NCBI GenBank assembly: GCA_016182605.1
Contig: JACPGE010000056.1
Coordinates: forward strand, 92,964 to 156,963
Origin: Candidatus Hydrogenedentota bacterium
Lineage (GTDB): Bacteria; Hydrogenedentota; Hydrogenedentia; Hydrogenedentales; JAEUWI01
DNA length: 64,000 bases
Reading direction: 5' to 3'
Part shown: piece after piece, positions 44,827 to 53,546 of the stretch
Layout: the number at the start of each line of letters is the position of its first letter
Numbering within the stretch: position 1 is the first letter of the stretch
Notes under the pieces: model-generated
Databases searched by the model: none
Told to the model about the DNA's origin: nothing
Seen by the model: only the letters and a program-made list of their open reading frames with translations
Made by a program: the position numbers and the translations under genes

Positions 44827-44853
44827 GATCGCCGTGCCGGTCGGTGATTTGCG

Positions 44854-44883
44854 CTCGTTCCCACGGTCCCCCGTGGGAACGAG
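44854..44883. terminator. Second hairpin between convergent genes
   Basis: A perfect 13-bp stem CTCGTTCCCACGG/CCGTGGGAACGAG with a 4-nt loop. No T-run. It probably serves both convergent transcripts or is a dispersed palindrome. Confidence 0.5.
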
Positions 44884-44895
44884 AACGGAACAGAC

Positions 44896-44925
44896 GCTTG
44901 GAGCCCGTGATTTATCCGGGTTAGT
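44896..44925. repeat. 30-bp dispersed repeat, copy A
   Basis: Starts GCTTGGAGCCCG; matches 59410-59439 at 26 of 30 positions. It contains an imperfect AGCCCG/CGGGTT palindrome and overlaps the stop codon of the propeller gene. Confidence 0.6.
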
Positions 44926-46399
44926 CCCCGAAGGACAGGGCGAAGAGGGCGGCGTTTTCCAGGGTGAATTCCAGTTCCACGGTCTTGCCGGCAAGTTCCG
45001 CAAGGCGCGCCTGGGTGAATTCCACCGGCGCCCGCAGGGAGTCCGTTGTCACGGGTCTGCAATCCGCCAGCGCAAAGCCGGGCAGGGCCCGGTGCGTGGC
45101 GGGATCATTCAGTTGCACCCGAATGCTGCCCTTCGCCGCGCCGGCATTGAGGGTGAGCCCGGTGACGCCCGCTTCCAATTTGAAGGGCACGGTGCGCAGG
45201 GTGCCCGGCGTTTCTCCGGCGCTGCGCGCAACATAGCGATCCAGGGGGATGCGCACCACGCCGATCTGGCGTTCCTCGAAGCGGTTCATCTTGTGGCCCT
45301 GTTTGTAGCCACCGTAGTAGAGGTAGACCTGCTCCTCCACGATGACCTGTTCATCGATCCAGGCATGGGCGTGGTCCCAGGCCTGGGGATTGTCGTCGGG
45401 CTCGAAGTACTTCGCCCGATCGCGTACCCAGGTGCGGCCGTCCCGGCTCCAGGCCAGGGCGGTATGGGCCCGGCCAAAGCTGCCTTCCGCCGTTTCCGTG
45501 GCGCGCAGATCGTCCCGCAGGATTTTCACCATCCCCACGCGCAGGGCGCCGCGCGTGAGGTAGCCGTCCATGGCGTAGAACTGGGTTTCACCTTCGTCCA
45601 GGGCGTCGCTGGCGGTGAGCACAAACCAGGGCTGCTCCCAGTGGAGCAGGTCTTCACTGAAGCTCATCATGGTGGTGCGGCGCTTGCCGCTCCAGGCGGC
45701 GCCTTCGGTATAGTTGGAGACGGTGGCCACGTAGTGCTCGCGGAGGGGATCCCAGTCGATGCCGGTGATGTCGTGGTCGTGCGGCAGGACGGCGCCCTCC
45801 ACGAGGGGCTGCCAGGTGATGCCGTCGGGCGATGCGGCGAGGCACATGCCCCCGTCGTGCCAATAGCTGTAGACATAGCGTGTGGCCGGATCGGGGTGGT
45901 CTTCGCCGCGATCGATGACCTCCGATCCGAAATCGATCTCGGGAGCCGTGCAGACCGTGTGGGGACGGAGGAAATGGATGCCGTCCTCCGATTCCATCGT
46001 GCAGAGATGGGATCGATTCTGAGAACGGTCTTCCCGGAAGGCGCCATACCACAGGCGGAAGCGGTTCGTCTTGGGATCGCGAAGCACGGTGAGGTAGGGC
46101 TGAAAGGTGTGGTCCTCCGCCGCGTTCGCGATGGGATTGGGCAAGGCGGGGTCACGCCGGGGTTGCTGCACGACCCGCGCGATGTGCTCGCTCCGCGCTA
46201 TGAGGTAGTCGTCCAGGAGGAGGTGGGGACCCGGCAACGCGGGGACGGGGATCTCGGTCGCCGGTGCGGATCCCGGAATGGCGGCATCGGGCTGGTAAAT
46301 GAGGGAGCGATCCACGCGGGCAGGCGGGGCCTCTTCTGCGCCCGTAGGGGGGATGGGGAATAGGGCAAGGAGTGCGATGAGCGGGCCGAGGTGTTTCAC
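44921..46399 (-). CDS. Exported beta-propeller glycosidase-like protein
   Basis: A 492-aa protein with a signal peptide (first about 22 residues, ending TGA-EE). The body has repeated propeller-type blades with DxxxFRLWYGAF, DGIHFLRP, SPDGITWQPL, SEDLLHWEQP and SRDGRTWV, as in GH32/GH43-type five-bladed propellers common in planctomycete-like bacteria. The last 110 residues form a beta-sandwich (VPFKLEAGVTGLTLNAG; LRAPVEFTQARLAELAGKTV). The catalytic acids were not assigned, so activity on glycans is inferred. The start is GTG at 46399 with CGGAGA 8 nt upstream. Confidence 0.75.
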   Translation of the reverse strand: MKHLGPLIALLALFPIPPTGAEEAPPARVDRSLIYQPDAAIPGSAPATEIPVPALPGPHLLLDDYLIARSEHIARVVQQPRRDPALPNPIANAAEDHTFQPYLTVLRDPKTNRFRLWYGAFREDRSQNRSHLCTMESEDGIHFLRPHTVCTAPEIDFGSEVIDRGEDHPDPATRYVYSYWHDGGMCLAASPDGITWQPLVEGAVLPHDHDITGIDWDPLREHYVATVSNYTEGAAWSGKRRTTMMSFSEDLLHWEQPWFVLTASDALDEGETQFYAMDGYLTRGALRVGMVKILRDDLRATETAEGSFGRAHTALAWSRDGRTWVRDRAKYFEPDDNPQAWDHAHAWIDEQVIVEEQVYLYYGGYKQGHKMNRFEERQIGVVRIPLDRYVARSAGETPGTLRTVPFKLEAGVTGLTLNAGAAKGSIRVQLNDPATHRALPGFALADCRPVTTDSLRAPVEFTQARLAELAGKTVELEFTLENAALFALSFGD

Positions 46400-46526
46400 G
46401 GTCGAATTCTCCGGGTTGCCTGAAGGGAACGGCAGGAATGCGATTTGGAATCCCAATGACTTGGCGTGCCCTCGATAGGCCTGTCGACAGACTTTACGTT
46501 ATACTGCGTACGCTATACGAGTTGCC

Positions 46527-47558
46527 ATGAGGAAGTACAACGCCACTACGGTGGCAACACGGGGAAAACTTTACGTGCGAATGAATCGGGCATGGTCTAG
46601 TTTCTGGATAGGGGCGCTGCTGCTGGGGGCCTTGAGCCCGGGGCGGGAATGTGGCGCGGGGGAGACGGATCAGTTCATGACGTGGGGCGTGGAACTGAAG
46701 GATTCGGCAGAGCCGTTAAATGCCTTCTTTAATGAACGGATTGAGGCCTACCTCGACCGGGTGAATAGCCAGGCGCCCAGGATTACGGAAGAGGACGAAC
46801 TCACACGGCGGATCTTTCAGCACTTTTTTGGCGGACTCTTCAGTTCCACCATGCGAAGCTGGCTCCACGAGAGCTCGGAGATCGATCGTTTTCCCACGGA
46901 TGAAGTCTCCGATTGGACTTATCAGCGCCAGAGCATCTTGCGGGGATTTCATTTTCCCTTCCTGCTGCCCATGGCCCAGACTATTCGTATCGGCGAGGTT
47001 TACCTCGGCATTGACAAGATCGGTCACTTTTTCGGCTTTGGCCGGCGCTATTATCAGCGTTACCAGCGCTACGTGGATGCCGGCCTGACTGAGGCGGAGG
47101 CGGAAGAAAAAATGATTCAGTGGGGGCTTTTTCACGAGAGCTACACGGTGGGCGGGCTCGTCGATGGGATATTCTCCAAGGGCGATCTGGAAGCGAATTA
47201 TCAGGGCTTCCGGCTCGCACGCGCCCTCTGCGGCGGCGCTGCGCCCCATATCGTTAACCGCAATGGAGCATGGGTGCTCACGCGTCCCGTGGACCTGCGG
47301 GACTACGTTACCCCCTGGTTCGACGAGTCGTATAACGTATCGCTCTTTACCCAGGGAAGGTGGGACCGGGTGCGGAAGGTTTACACGGAGGAGTATTGCG
47401 TGAATCGCAATCACGATACCGTGCAGGAGCGCTTCCACCGCTACGCCGCCTGGGAGCCGAGTCTCGCCCAGCGCATGGCGGAGCAATACATTGGGGAGCA
47501 ATACCCCCAGCTTCAGGCCATCCAGAACCTGAATGGGCTGTGCGATGAAACCCGGTAA
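46527..47558 (+). CDS. Exported protein of unknown function with DKIGHFF motif
   Basis: A 343-aa protein. A hydrophobic signal-like segment lies at about residues 25-40 (FWIGALLLGALSPG). The rest is soluble and mainly helical, with IDKIGHFFGFGRRYYQRYQR, HESYTVGGLVDGIFSKGDLE, NYQGFRLARAL and a C-terminal half rich in aromatic residues. I do not recognise the family. The ATG at 46527 is the longest start; ATG at 46581 would put the signal peptide at the very N-terminus and is equally likely. It overlaps the DUF3109 gene by about 14 bp, so the two are co-expressed. Confidence 0.65.
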   Translation: MRKYNATTVATRGKLYVRMNRAWSSFWIGALLLGALSPGRECGAGETDQFMTWGVELKDSAEPLNAFFNERIEAYLDRVNSQAPRITEEDELTRRIFQHFFGGLFSSTMRSWLHESSEIDRFPTDEVSDWTYQRQSILRGFHFPFLLPMAQTIRIGEVYLGIDKIGHFFGFGRRYYQRYQRYVDAGLTEAEAEEKMIQWGLFHESYTVGGLVDGIFSKGDLEANYQGFRLARALCGGAAPHIVNRNGAWVLTRPVDLRDYVTPWFDESYNVSLFTQGRWDRVRKVYTEEYCVNRNHDTVQERFHRYAAWEPSLAQRMAEQYIGEQYPQLQAIQNLNGLCDETR

Positions 47559-48129
47559 GCGCTTGCTGACGATCAAGGGCATTGTGGTGGATGTGGATCA
47601 GCTCCTGCGTTTGCGGGCTTCGTGCGCGCCGGAAAAATGCAAGGACCACACGAGCTGTTGTTCGGTCTATGAAGTCTGTATCAGCCGCAAGGAAATGAAC
47701 CTGATCACCGGGATGATCCCCGCCAGTGCGGCCTACGCAAACCACCTGAAGCAGGGGCGTGGCTATGAAAATCCCTTCGAGGAGGCCGGCGCGGGGGAGT
47801 ATGCGCTGGACACCGCGGAGGATGGCACGTGTCTATTTGGCTACCGGGCGTCCGGCGGGGAACTCCTGTGCTCGATCCATTCCGCCGCGCTGGATCAGGG
47901 GCTGAATCCCTACCGGGTGAAGCCCTTCTCCTGCACGCTGTGGCCCCTCGCATTGAGCGAAGGGGAATCCCCGGTGCTGGGCATACAAGACGGCGTGGAG
48001 CAGTTTGCCTGCATCCGCGTTGCGCGGAAGCCGGCCAAGACCCTGAGCGCGCCCGTAACACAGACGATTGCCGATTGCTTTGGCGGCGCCTTTTTGAAGG
48101 CGCTGGAGGCGGCGATCGGGAAATTATAG
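47545..48129 (+). CDS. DUF3109/YkgJ-like cysteine-cluster protein
   Basis: A 194-aa protein. Cysteines cluster in RASCAPEKCKDHTSCCSVYE, and GGELLCSIHSAALDQGLNP and KPFSCTLWPLAL complete the pattern of the YkgJ/DUF3109 family, thought to bind zinc or an Fe-S centre. The role of the family is not established. The start is inside the end of the upstream gene; ATG at 47533 is an alternative. A hairpin overlaps its stop codon. Confidence 0.8.
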   Translation: MKPGKRLLTIKGIVVDVDQLLRLRASCAPEKCKDHTSCCSVYEVCISRKEMNLITGMIPASAAYANHLKQGRGYENPFEEAGAGEYALDTAEDGTCLFGYRASGGELLCSIHSAALDQGLNPYRVKPFSCTLWPLALSEGESPVLGIQDGVEQFACIRVARKPAKTLSAPVTQTIADCFGGAFLKALEAAIGKL

Positions 48130-48148
48130 GTCGTATAGGACCTATAAT
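48123..48148 (+). terminator. Terminator overlapping the DUF3109 stop codon
   Basis: A perfect 10-bp stem ATTATAGGTC/GACCTATAAT with 6-nt loop; the TAG stop is in the left arm. The following CCTCTTT is a weak T-tract. Confidence 0.55.
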
Positions 48149-48189
48149 CCTCTTTGAAACCTATACCCGGCGATTGCCACTAATAAGAA

Positions 48190-48217
48190 GAGGCCGCTGG
48201 GCGAACCCAGCGGCCTC
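48190..48217 (-). terminator. Terminator of the 800-aa surface-protein gene
   Basis: A perfect 12-bp stem GAGGCCGCTGGG/CCCAGCGGCCTC, tetraloop, then TCTTCTTATT on the minus strand, about 25 bp past the stop at 48241. Confidence 0.85.
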
Positions 48218-48240
48218 GAAACACTCAGTAGAGTGTCAGC

Positions 48241-50643
48241 TTACTTCTTGCGGCGCAGTACCACGGCGCCGGCAGCACCCAGCGCGCTGAAGAGCGCACC
48301 GAGGCCGACCATGCCGCCCACTGGAAGGGCAGGGTTGCCTTCCCAGAAGGGACCGAAGCCACCGGAGGCAGCGACGACGAAGTCGTCCTCATCGCCACCC
48401 TGACCCGAGATGATGGCAGCAACGGCAGCGTTGGTCAGACCATCGCCGTCAAAGTCGCCCGCACCCGCGAGGGGTTCGCCAGCAGTCTTCGCGGAATCCT
48501 GCAGCGCAACCCAGGCCGGCCACGCAAGCGGTGCAATGGCGCTGCCACCGGTGATCGCCGGAAGGTCTCCGGGGAACACAGCATTGAAACCGGCTGCGGT
48601 CAGAATCGCAGAGGCTTCCGTTTCCGGGCTGCCCGGGCACGCGCCACCCAGTCCGCCAAACATGGCGGGCAGGACAATCACACCCAGCAACTGGAAGATC
48701 TGATTCGGTGTGTCACGAAGCAGTTCGTCCAGACCGGCATTCAGGGTCAGGCCCAATTCGGTGCTGGTGGTACCCATACCGGCCAAAGCCTGGCCGTTGG
48801 CAGCGACAAGCACGTCCGCAAGACCCAGCAGACCGATATCGCCGGCCGAGTCGAGGACATCTTGCAGTACACCTGCGATGGAGGGAATGCCCAAGCCAGC
48901 CAGTGCGCCGTCGCAGGCAGCCGAAGCGCCGCCCGTGTCGAACTTCGCCTGCAGGGCAACGATATCAGCAAGCGCGCTACCCAAGCCCTGAAGGTGAGGC
49001 ACATAGTTGGCCGTGAGGTCGGCTACAGCAGCCGGCATGAGCGCCAAGTTGGCTTCATACGCAGCCGTGGCTTCCGACACGTCGTCAAGGGACTTGGCGC
49101 TGTCTTCGCAGATGGCCCAAGCCAGCAAGTGAAGCTGCCATGCATCCGGAACGCCGTCGCCGACGCCCAGTTCGTTGTCATCGTCGAAGCCGAAGCCGCT
49201 GAGCTGATCGAACTGCGCAGCGAAATCGTCGTCGATATCGCAAACTTCAAACCAATCCGGAACGGTGACCGTGAGGTCGATGTTGCCGGAAACGTAGTTG
49301 CCCAGGCCGGTGCCCGAAGCGACCGCAACGGTAATCGTCACGGTGCCCGCGCCCGTACCGGTCACCAGACCGGAGTTGTTGACGGTTGCGACGCCCGTGT
49401 CGTCACTCGTGTAGGTGTGCGTGTCGCCGACATCGCTGAGGGCTTCCAATTGCAGGGTGCCGCCCACGAAGAGTTCGGGATCGCCACCGCCATCAACCGT
49501 AACGACAACCGCATCGCCGAAACCATCCGGCACGCCGTTGAGATCTTCGTCAAAGAAAGAATCCGGAATGCCGTCCGTGTCCGCGTCGGCAAAGGTTCCA
49601 TCCAGCTTGTAGAAGAAACCCTGGGTGCCGCCGCCGAGGTCGTTCCAGGTACCGTCGTCGCGCATTTCCGCGAAGTCTTCGGTATTGCCATTGGGTTCGC
49701 CGTCGTTCCAGTTCGCATAGAGGCCGCCAACGGTAGCACCGGCAGCCTTGCCCTGCCAGAACTGGGCGTTGTCGCTGAGCCAGCGCCATTCGTCTTCAAC
49801 GGTCGCGTCGGAAGCGCCGATCCAGCCATCGTCGGGGGCGATGGAAAGCAGCCCTTCATTGAGCAGGGCCGTGCGGGGTTCTGCAAGCGAGTAGCCTTCC
49901 ACCGGAATACCGGCGATGGTTACCGACAGGCCGTCGCGCGCGGCTTCGAAGGTGAGGGCAGTCGCATCATAGCCATAGACGGAGTCCGTCGCGGCATCAT
50001 AGAAATGGGCCTTGAGGAAACCGAAGTTGCCGCAGGAACCGTAGTTGTCGTAGGCAGTGGCCGCCGTGCCTGCCGCGAAAGCATCGGCACGGTAAGCCGC
50101 TTCCGTACCCAAGCCGGCGAAGAACTCGTTGACGTTCTTCACGCCATCGCTGTCCGGATCGGCGCAGGGGCCGACATTGGTGTTCTGCGATTCGTCGTAG
50201 GCTTCGCGTTCCGGCGTCGTGTCCGCGCCGAAGGCTTCGCCCGAGCCCAGAACCGCCGCGACAACCGCCCAGTTATCGTCGCCACCGAGGGTCGCATAGC
50301 CCGCGATAACCGTCACGCCCGTCGGGAACGGAGTGGCCGCACCGGCGAAATCCGCTTCGGTTGCAGTGATATTGGTCTCCATGGCCGCAGTGACCGCAGC
50401 CGCGAAGGAGGCGCCGCCGTCGACGGCCTGCTCAATCAAGGCCAATTCGCTCAAGTCTTCGATGCCGTTCGCATTCAAATCGGCATCGGCGTTGAACACG
50501 TCCGCGCTGTCCGGGGCCAGTGCGCCAACCGTTGCATCGAAGCTCGCCATCGCCGCGGAAAAGTCCCACGGCGCTGCGGAGGCTGCACCTGGCACAATCA
50601 GCGCCAGACCCAGCAACAACGCAATCCATTTTTGCTTTAACAT
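48241..50643 (-). CDS. Large surface protein with C-type-lectin-like domain, Ca-binding repeats, Big_2 domain and C-terminal anchor
   Basis: An 800-aa protein. Signal peptide: residues 1-23 (MLKQKWIALLLGLALIVPGA). A C-type-lectin-like domain lies at about 230-347, with WIGASD, the Ca2+/sugar-binding EPNGNTEDF (316-324) and WNDL (333-336). Acidic thrombospondin-3-like repeats include DTDGIPDSFFDEDLNGVPDG. A Big_2-type Ig-like domain spans about 384-470. A long Ala-rich helical region follows. The end, GGMVGLGALFSALGAAGAVV then RRKK, is a sorting-type membrane anchor. The start at 50643 is fixed by the signal peptide. It probably binds glycans at the cell surface. A strong terminator follows. 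Confidence 0.75.
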   Translation of the reverse strand: MLKQKWIALLLGLALIVPGAASAAPWDFSAAMASFDATVGALAPDSADVFNADADLNANGIEDLSELALIEQAVDGGASFAAAVTAAMETNITATEADFAGAATPFPTGVTVIAGYATLGGDDNWAVVAAVLGSGEAFGADTTPEREAYDESQNTNVGPCADPDSDGVKNVNEFFAGLGTEAAYRADAFAAGTAATAYDNYGSCGNFGFLKAHFYDAATDSVYGYDATALTFEAARDGLSVTIAGIPVEGYSLAEPRTALLNEGLLSIAPDDGWIGASDATVEDEWRWLSDNAQFWQGKAAGATVGGLYANWNDGEPNGNTEDFAEMRDDGTWNDLGGGTQGFFYKLDGTFADADTDGIPDSFFDEDLNGVPDGFGDAVVVTVDGGGDPELFVGGTLQLEALSDVGDTHTYTSDDTGVATVNNSGLVTGTGAGTVTITVAVASGTGLGNYVSGNIDLTVTVPDWFEVCDIDDDFAAQFDQLSGFGFDDDNELGVGDGVPDAWQLHLLAWAICEDSAKSLDDVSEATAAYEANLALMPAAVADLTANYVPHLQGLGSALADIVALQAKFDTGGASAACDGALAGLGIPSIAGVLQDVLDSAGDIGLLGLADVLVAANGQALAGMGTTSTELGLTLNAGLDELLRDTPNQIFQLLGVIVLPAMFGGLGGACPGSPETEASAILTAAGFNAVFPGDLPAITGGSAIAPLAWPAWVALQDSAKTAGEPLAGAGDFDGDGLTNAAVAAIISGQGGDEDDFVVAASGGFGPFWEGNPALPVGGMVGLGALFSALGAAGAVVLRRKK

Positions 50644-51294
50644 AACTCTCAAGTTCCTCTCCAATGTTTCGGCCCGCATCCCCACGATGCGGACCAATTC
50701 GACTCAGGATGATTTCACTACAACTGGCTGCCCGGTGCTGGCTTCAGGCACAAGCCCTTCACCAACGTTCGTTCCGGCCGCCCCATAAAAACGATTCAAC
50801 TCTGCCTCAACGCGTCCGCGCCACTCCTTTTGCCCTGCTCCCAATTTCCCAAGATCGGCCAGGCCATTTTTAATGTGCTTGCCAGAACTGACAGACGGGC
50901 AGGAATACCGTCACTCTCTCCAGAAGCACAATAGCGTCGATCTTCCCTGCAGCCGACGGTGCCATTGCGGACCGCCGAATACTGGTCATGCTACTTTGAA
51001 ACGCGGGAATTTGCAAGCAAAATTTTCTGTAAGTCTGTACCGCAAACCGGTTTGCAAATACGCCCCGCACGCCGGGAGATTTGAAGTTTTTACGGTTTTA
51101 CTCGAAAAGTTGTATCCCATTGAAATTAAATGAGTTACGAATGGATTCCCGCATTGGTGCCTTCCGTTCACGGATTCCTCCGGAGTCCGGGCTTCAAGAA
51201 GAAATACAACCTGTATCCGGATTGCGCCATTTCGTATAATTGACCCTCGCCGCACGGGACCGATCTCACGGGCAACTTGGAAAGAAACTAGCGC
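50644..51294. other. Divergent intergenic region between surface protein and ROK kinase
   Basis: 650 bp with no supported gene. It contains a 14-bp perfect palindrome (51042-51055) and a TATAAT (51235-51240) about 55 nt before the ROK start, without a clear -35 box. Both neighbouring genes are read outward. Confidence 0.55.
51042..51055. promoter_or_regulatory. Operator-like palindrome GCAAACCGGTTTGC
   Basis: A perfect 14-bp palindrome with a central CCGG and A/T-rich shoulders, the general form of LacI/GalR-family operators. It lies in a divergent intergenic region 240 bp upstream of a sugar-kinase-like gene. No regulator gene is adjacent. Confidence 0.35.
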
Positions 51295-52293
51295 ATGAAG
51301 ACAAGTGTACTCGCAGTCGAAATCGGGGGAAGCAAGCTTCAATTGGCTTGGGTGGATCATGGCGGCGCTGTACGGCGTGTCTACCGGGGGCAGGTGGCCC
51401 CCGGTTCCGGGGCGCAGGAAATCTTGTCGTGGTTTCGAGCGTCGGCGCCGCGCTTTCTGGAGGAGCTGGCACAGGTGGAGGGGCTGCGCATTGGACAGAT
51501 TGGGATTGGTTTCGGGGGGCCGGTGGACAGTGCGCGGGGGCTTGTATTGACTTCCCACCAGATCGCCGGGTGGGATCGCTACCCCTTGTGTGCCTGGTTC
51601 GAGGAGCAGTTCGGGATTCCTGCCCTGCTGGAGAACGACTCCAATTGCGCGGGCTATGCCGAGTACTGCTGCGGCGCTGGCCGGGGCACGCGCCAATTCT
51701 GTTACATGAATATTGGCAGTGGGATCGGGGGCGCGCTTGTGGCCGACGGTAAACTCTATACGGGTCAGGGACTCGGCGCCGCGGAGATAGGCCATACTTG
51801 GGTGCCCGATTGGACCGCGGGGCAGGCCGGGGTGGCGGTGAAACTGGAGGACCGGTGCTCGGGCTGGTCCATTGAGCGCCGAATCCGGCAGTGGAAATCC
51901 CTGAATGCCGGTACGCCCCTTTACACTGCCTGCGGCGGAGATGCTTCCCAATTGACGTGTGCCCAGCTCGGAGAGGCCGCCGCCGCAGGGGACGGGCGCG
52001 CATTATCAGAACTCGATCGGGTCGCCAATGCGCTTGCGGTGGCGCTGGGCAATGTGATTACGCTGTTTCATCCCGAGCGTATTGCGCTGGGTGGTGGCGT
52101 GGCCCTGATGGGGGAGGTGCTTGTGGGGCCGTTGCGCAAAAAGCTGGAGCGGTATGCCTTTGGCGAGTACCGGGGCAGCTTTGAAGTGGTGCCCTGCGAG
52201 CTGGAGGAGTCTGTGGTGACGGTGGGCGCGGGGTTGATCGCCGCCAGGGCGTTGGAGGGCCGCGGGGAGTCTGATTCTGGAGCCGTAAGTTAA
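51295..52293 (+). CDS. ROK-family sugar kinase-like protein
   Basis: A 332-aa protein of the ROK family. VLAVEIGGSKLQLAWVD (phosphate 1), IGFGGPVDSARG, LENDSNCAGYAEY, MNIGSGIGGALV (phosphate 2) and AAEIGHTWV are clear. The zinc cysteine cluster (CxCGxxGCxE) that normally follows the EIGH motif is missing; the place reads WVPDWTAGQAGVAV. No DNA-binding N-terminal domain is present, so it should be a kinase (glucose, fructose or N-acetyl sugar) rather than a repressor. The downstream genes are on the other strand. Confidence 0.82.
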   Translation: MKTSVLAVEIGGSKLQLAWVDHGGAVRRVYRGQVAPGSGAQEILSWFRASAPRFLEELAQVEGLRIGQIGIGFGGPVDSARGLVLTSHQIAGWDRYPLCAWFEEQFGIPALLENDSNCAGYAEYCCGAGRGTRQFCYMNIGSGIGGALVADGKLYTGQGLGAAEIGHTWVPDWTAGQAGVAVKLEDRCSGWSIERRIRQWKSLNAGTPLYTACGGDASQLTCAQLGEAAAAGDGRALSELDRVANALAVALGNVITLFHPERIALGGGVALMGEVLVGPLRKKLERYAFGEYRGSFEVVPCELEESVVTVGAGLIAARALEGRGESDSGAVS

Positions 52294-52303
52294 GTTGCTG
52301 TAG

Positions 52304-52777
52304 TTACTTGAGCTCCTCGAAGCTCTGCTGCAACGCCCGAATGTAGGTGTCGATCATTCCTTCGAACTCGTGCCTGAGCAGGGGCGCCACCACGATCTTG
52401 GCAAGCGCCGGGAGTTTGAGGGTGATCTCCGCCGTGGTGCTAAACTGCACGGCACATCCAACGGCGCCATTCTGGGAGATCTGCCACTCTCCCTGAATGA
52501 GGGCATTCCCTTCCCCTTCGACGGGGGTCCACCAGACGCGCCCGGCCTTCTTATCGGACATATATTTACAGGCATACTCGGCGCCGATGGCATAGCGGTC
52601 CAGGCCAATCTTCTCCATCTCCCAGTAGTAGGTGTTTTCACCCATATCGTAGAGGTTGGCCAGCTTCGGGAAGTGCCCTGCGGATTCCGGCACATCGGCG
52701 AGCAGTTGAAAGACCTTTTCTTTGCCACACAGGGTCTTGAAGTTCCGGCTGAGTTCCAGATGGACGGTCACAGACAT
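52304..52777 (-). CDS. SRPBCC (START-like) lipid-binding-fold protein
   Basis: A 157-aa protein. SVTVHLELSRNFKTLCGKEK, VFQLLADVPESAGHFPKLAN and the final long helix (LLRHEFEGMIDTYIRALQQ) match the SRPBCC/polyketide-cyclase fold, which makes a hydrophobic cavity. Location upstream of the lipid-storage genes suggests binding of a fatty acid or similar ligand; that is inference. The ATG at 52777 has AAGGGA upstream. It starts 13 bp after the helical-protein gene, so they form a two-gene operon. Confidence 0.75.
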   Translation of the reverse strand: MSVTVHLELSRNFKTLCGKEKVFQLLADVPESAGHFPKLANLYDMGENTYYWEMEKIGLDRYAIGAEYACKYMSDKKAGRVWWTPVEGEGNALIQGEWQISQNGAVGCAVQFSTTAEITLKLPALAKIVVAPLLRHEFEGMIDTYIRALQQSFEELK

Positions 52778-52790
52778 GGCGGAATCCCTT

Positions 52791-53546
52791 CTAGAGCGCC
52801 TCGGCATCTTGACACGCGGTTTGATACCAGTCGAATTCGATGGCTTCGATTCCCTTGATAATGCCGGGGAAGTGGCTGGGCTCAATATGGACGAAGAGCG
52901 CCAAGCCTCCTTCGACAACCTCCTTGCCGAGGGCAACGCCTTCGGCATCCTCGTCTGTAAAGAGTGCCGGGTGGTGTTTCATCGCGGCAATGAACTGATT
53001 CATGAGTTCGACGGCCACCCTGAGCATCTCTGTGTTGGAGAGGGCGTGAAAGAGCTTGAGGATGTCGTGAATGAGCCGTTCCACATCCTTGGCGGGCACT
53101 TCGGTGATAAGCCGGATCATGGTTTCGCGTCCCACCACGTCGCCGGCCGCTATTTTCAGCCGGGCCGCGCTCTCAAAGAGAAGGCCTTCGAGCTTCCGCG
53201 TTTCCCGGTAGGCGTCCACGGTGGCGGTGCCGGCGCTAATGGCGGAGGGGAGCTTTATGCCGAGCCGCCAGATGGTCTTGAGGGCAATGCTCATCAGGGG
53301 GCGCAAGTGGCGTGGGGAGGTGAGCACGATTCCAAGCCGGTCGATGGCATGGTCCAGCGCTTCCCGCTCCTTGATGGGGGGGTAGATGCGTTGGAGGAAG
53401 TACTCGCGCAGGGCGGCGATCTGTTCGTCGGGGATGGGATCGAAATCGGAGAAGCGGCGGACATTCTTGAGCTGGTAGCGGCGTTTCAGCTCGCTGCGGT
53501 AGAACTCAATGATTTTACGCTGTATTTCTTTTGAAACCGAGGCCAT
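52791..53546 (-). CDS. Helical protein of unknown family (operon with SRPBCC protein)
   Basis: A 251-aa, largely alpha-helical cytoplasmic protein: KEIQRKIIEFYRSELKRRYQ at the start, an amphipathic segment KTIWRLGIKLPSAISAG, and LIHDILKLFHALSNTEMLRV further on. No motif was recognised. The ATG at 53546 has GGGGA 9 nt upstream; an ATG five codons upstream (53561) lacks one. It lies divergent from the reductase-like gene and upstream of the SRPBCC gene, so it may serve the lipid locus. Confidence 0.7.
   Translation of the reverse strand: MASVSKEIQRKIIEFYRSELKRRYQLKNVRRFSDFDPIPDEQIAALREYFLQRIYPPIKEREALDHAIDRLGIVLTSPRHLRPLMSIALKTIWRLGIKLPSAISAGTATVDAYRETRKLEGLLFESAARLKIAAGDVVGRETMIRLITEVPAKDVERLIHDILKLFHALSNTEMLRVAVELMNQFIAAMKHHPALFTDEDAEGVALGKEVVEGGLALFVHIEPSHFPGIIKGIEAIEFDWYQTACQDAEAL

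Noticed and set aside
48862-50640. 592-aa plus-strand open frame
   Set aside because: It is antisense to the 800-aa surface protein, which has a signal peptide, domains and a terminator on the other strand.
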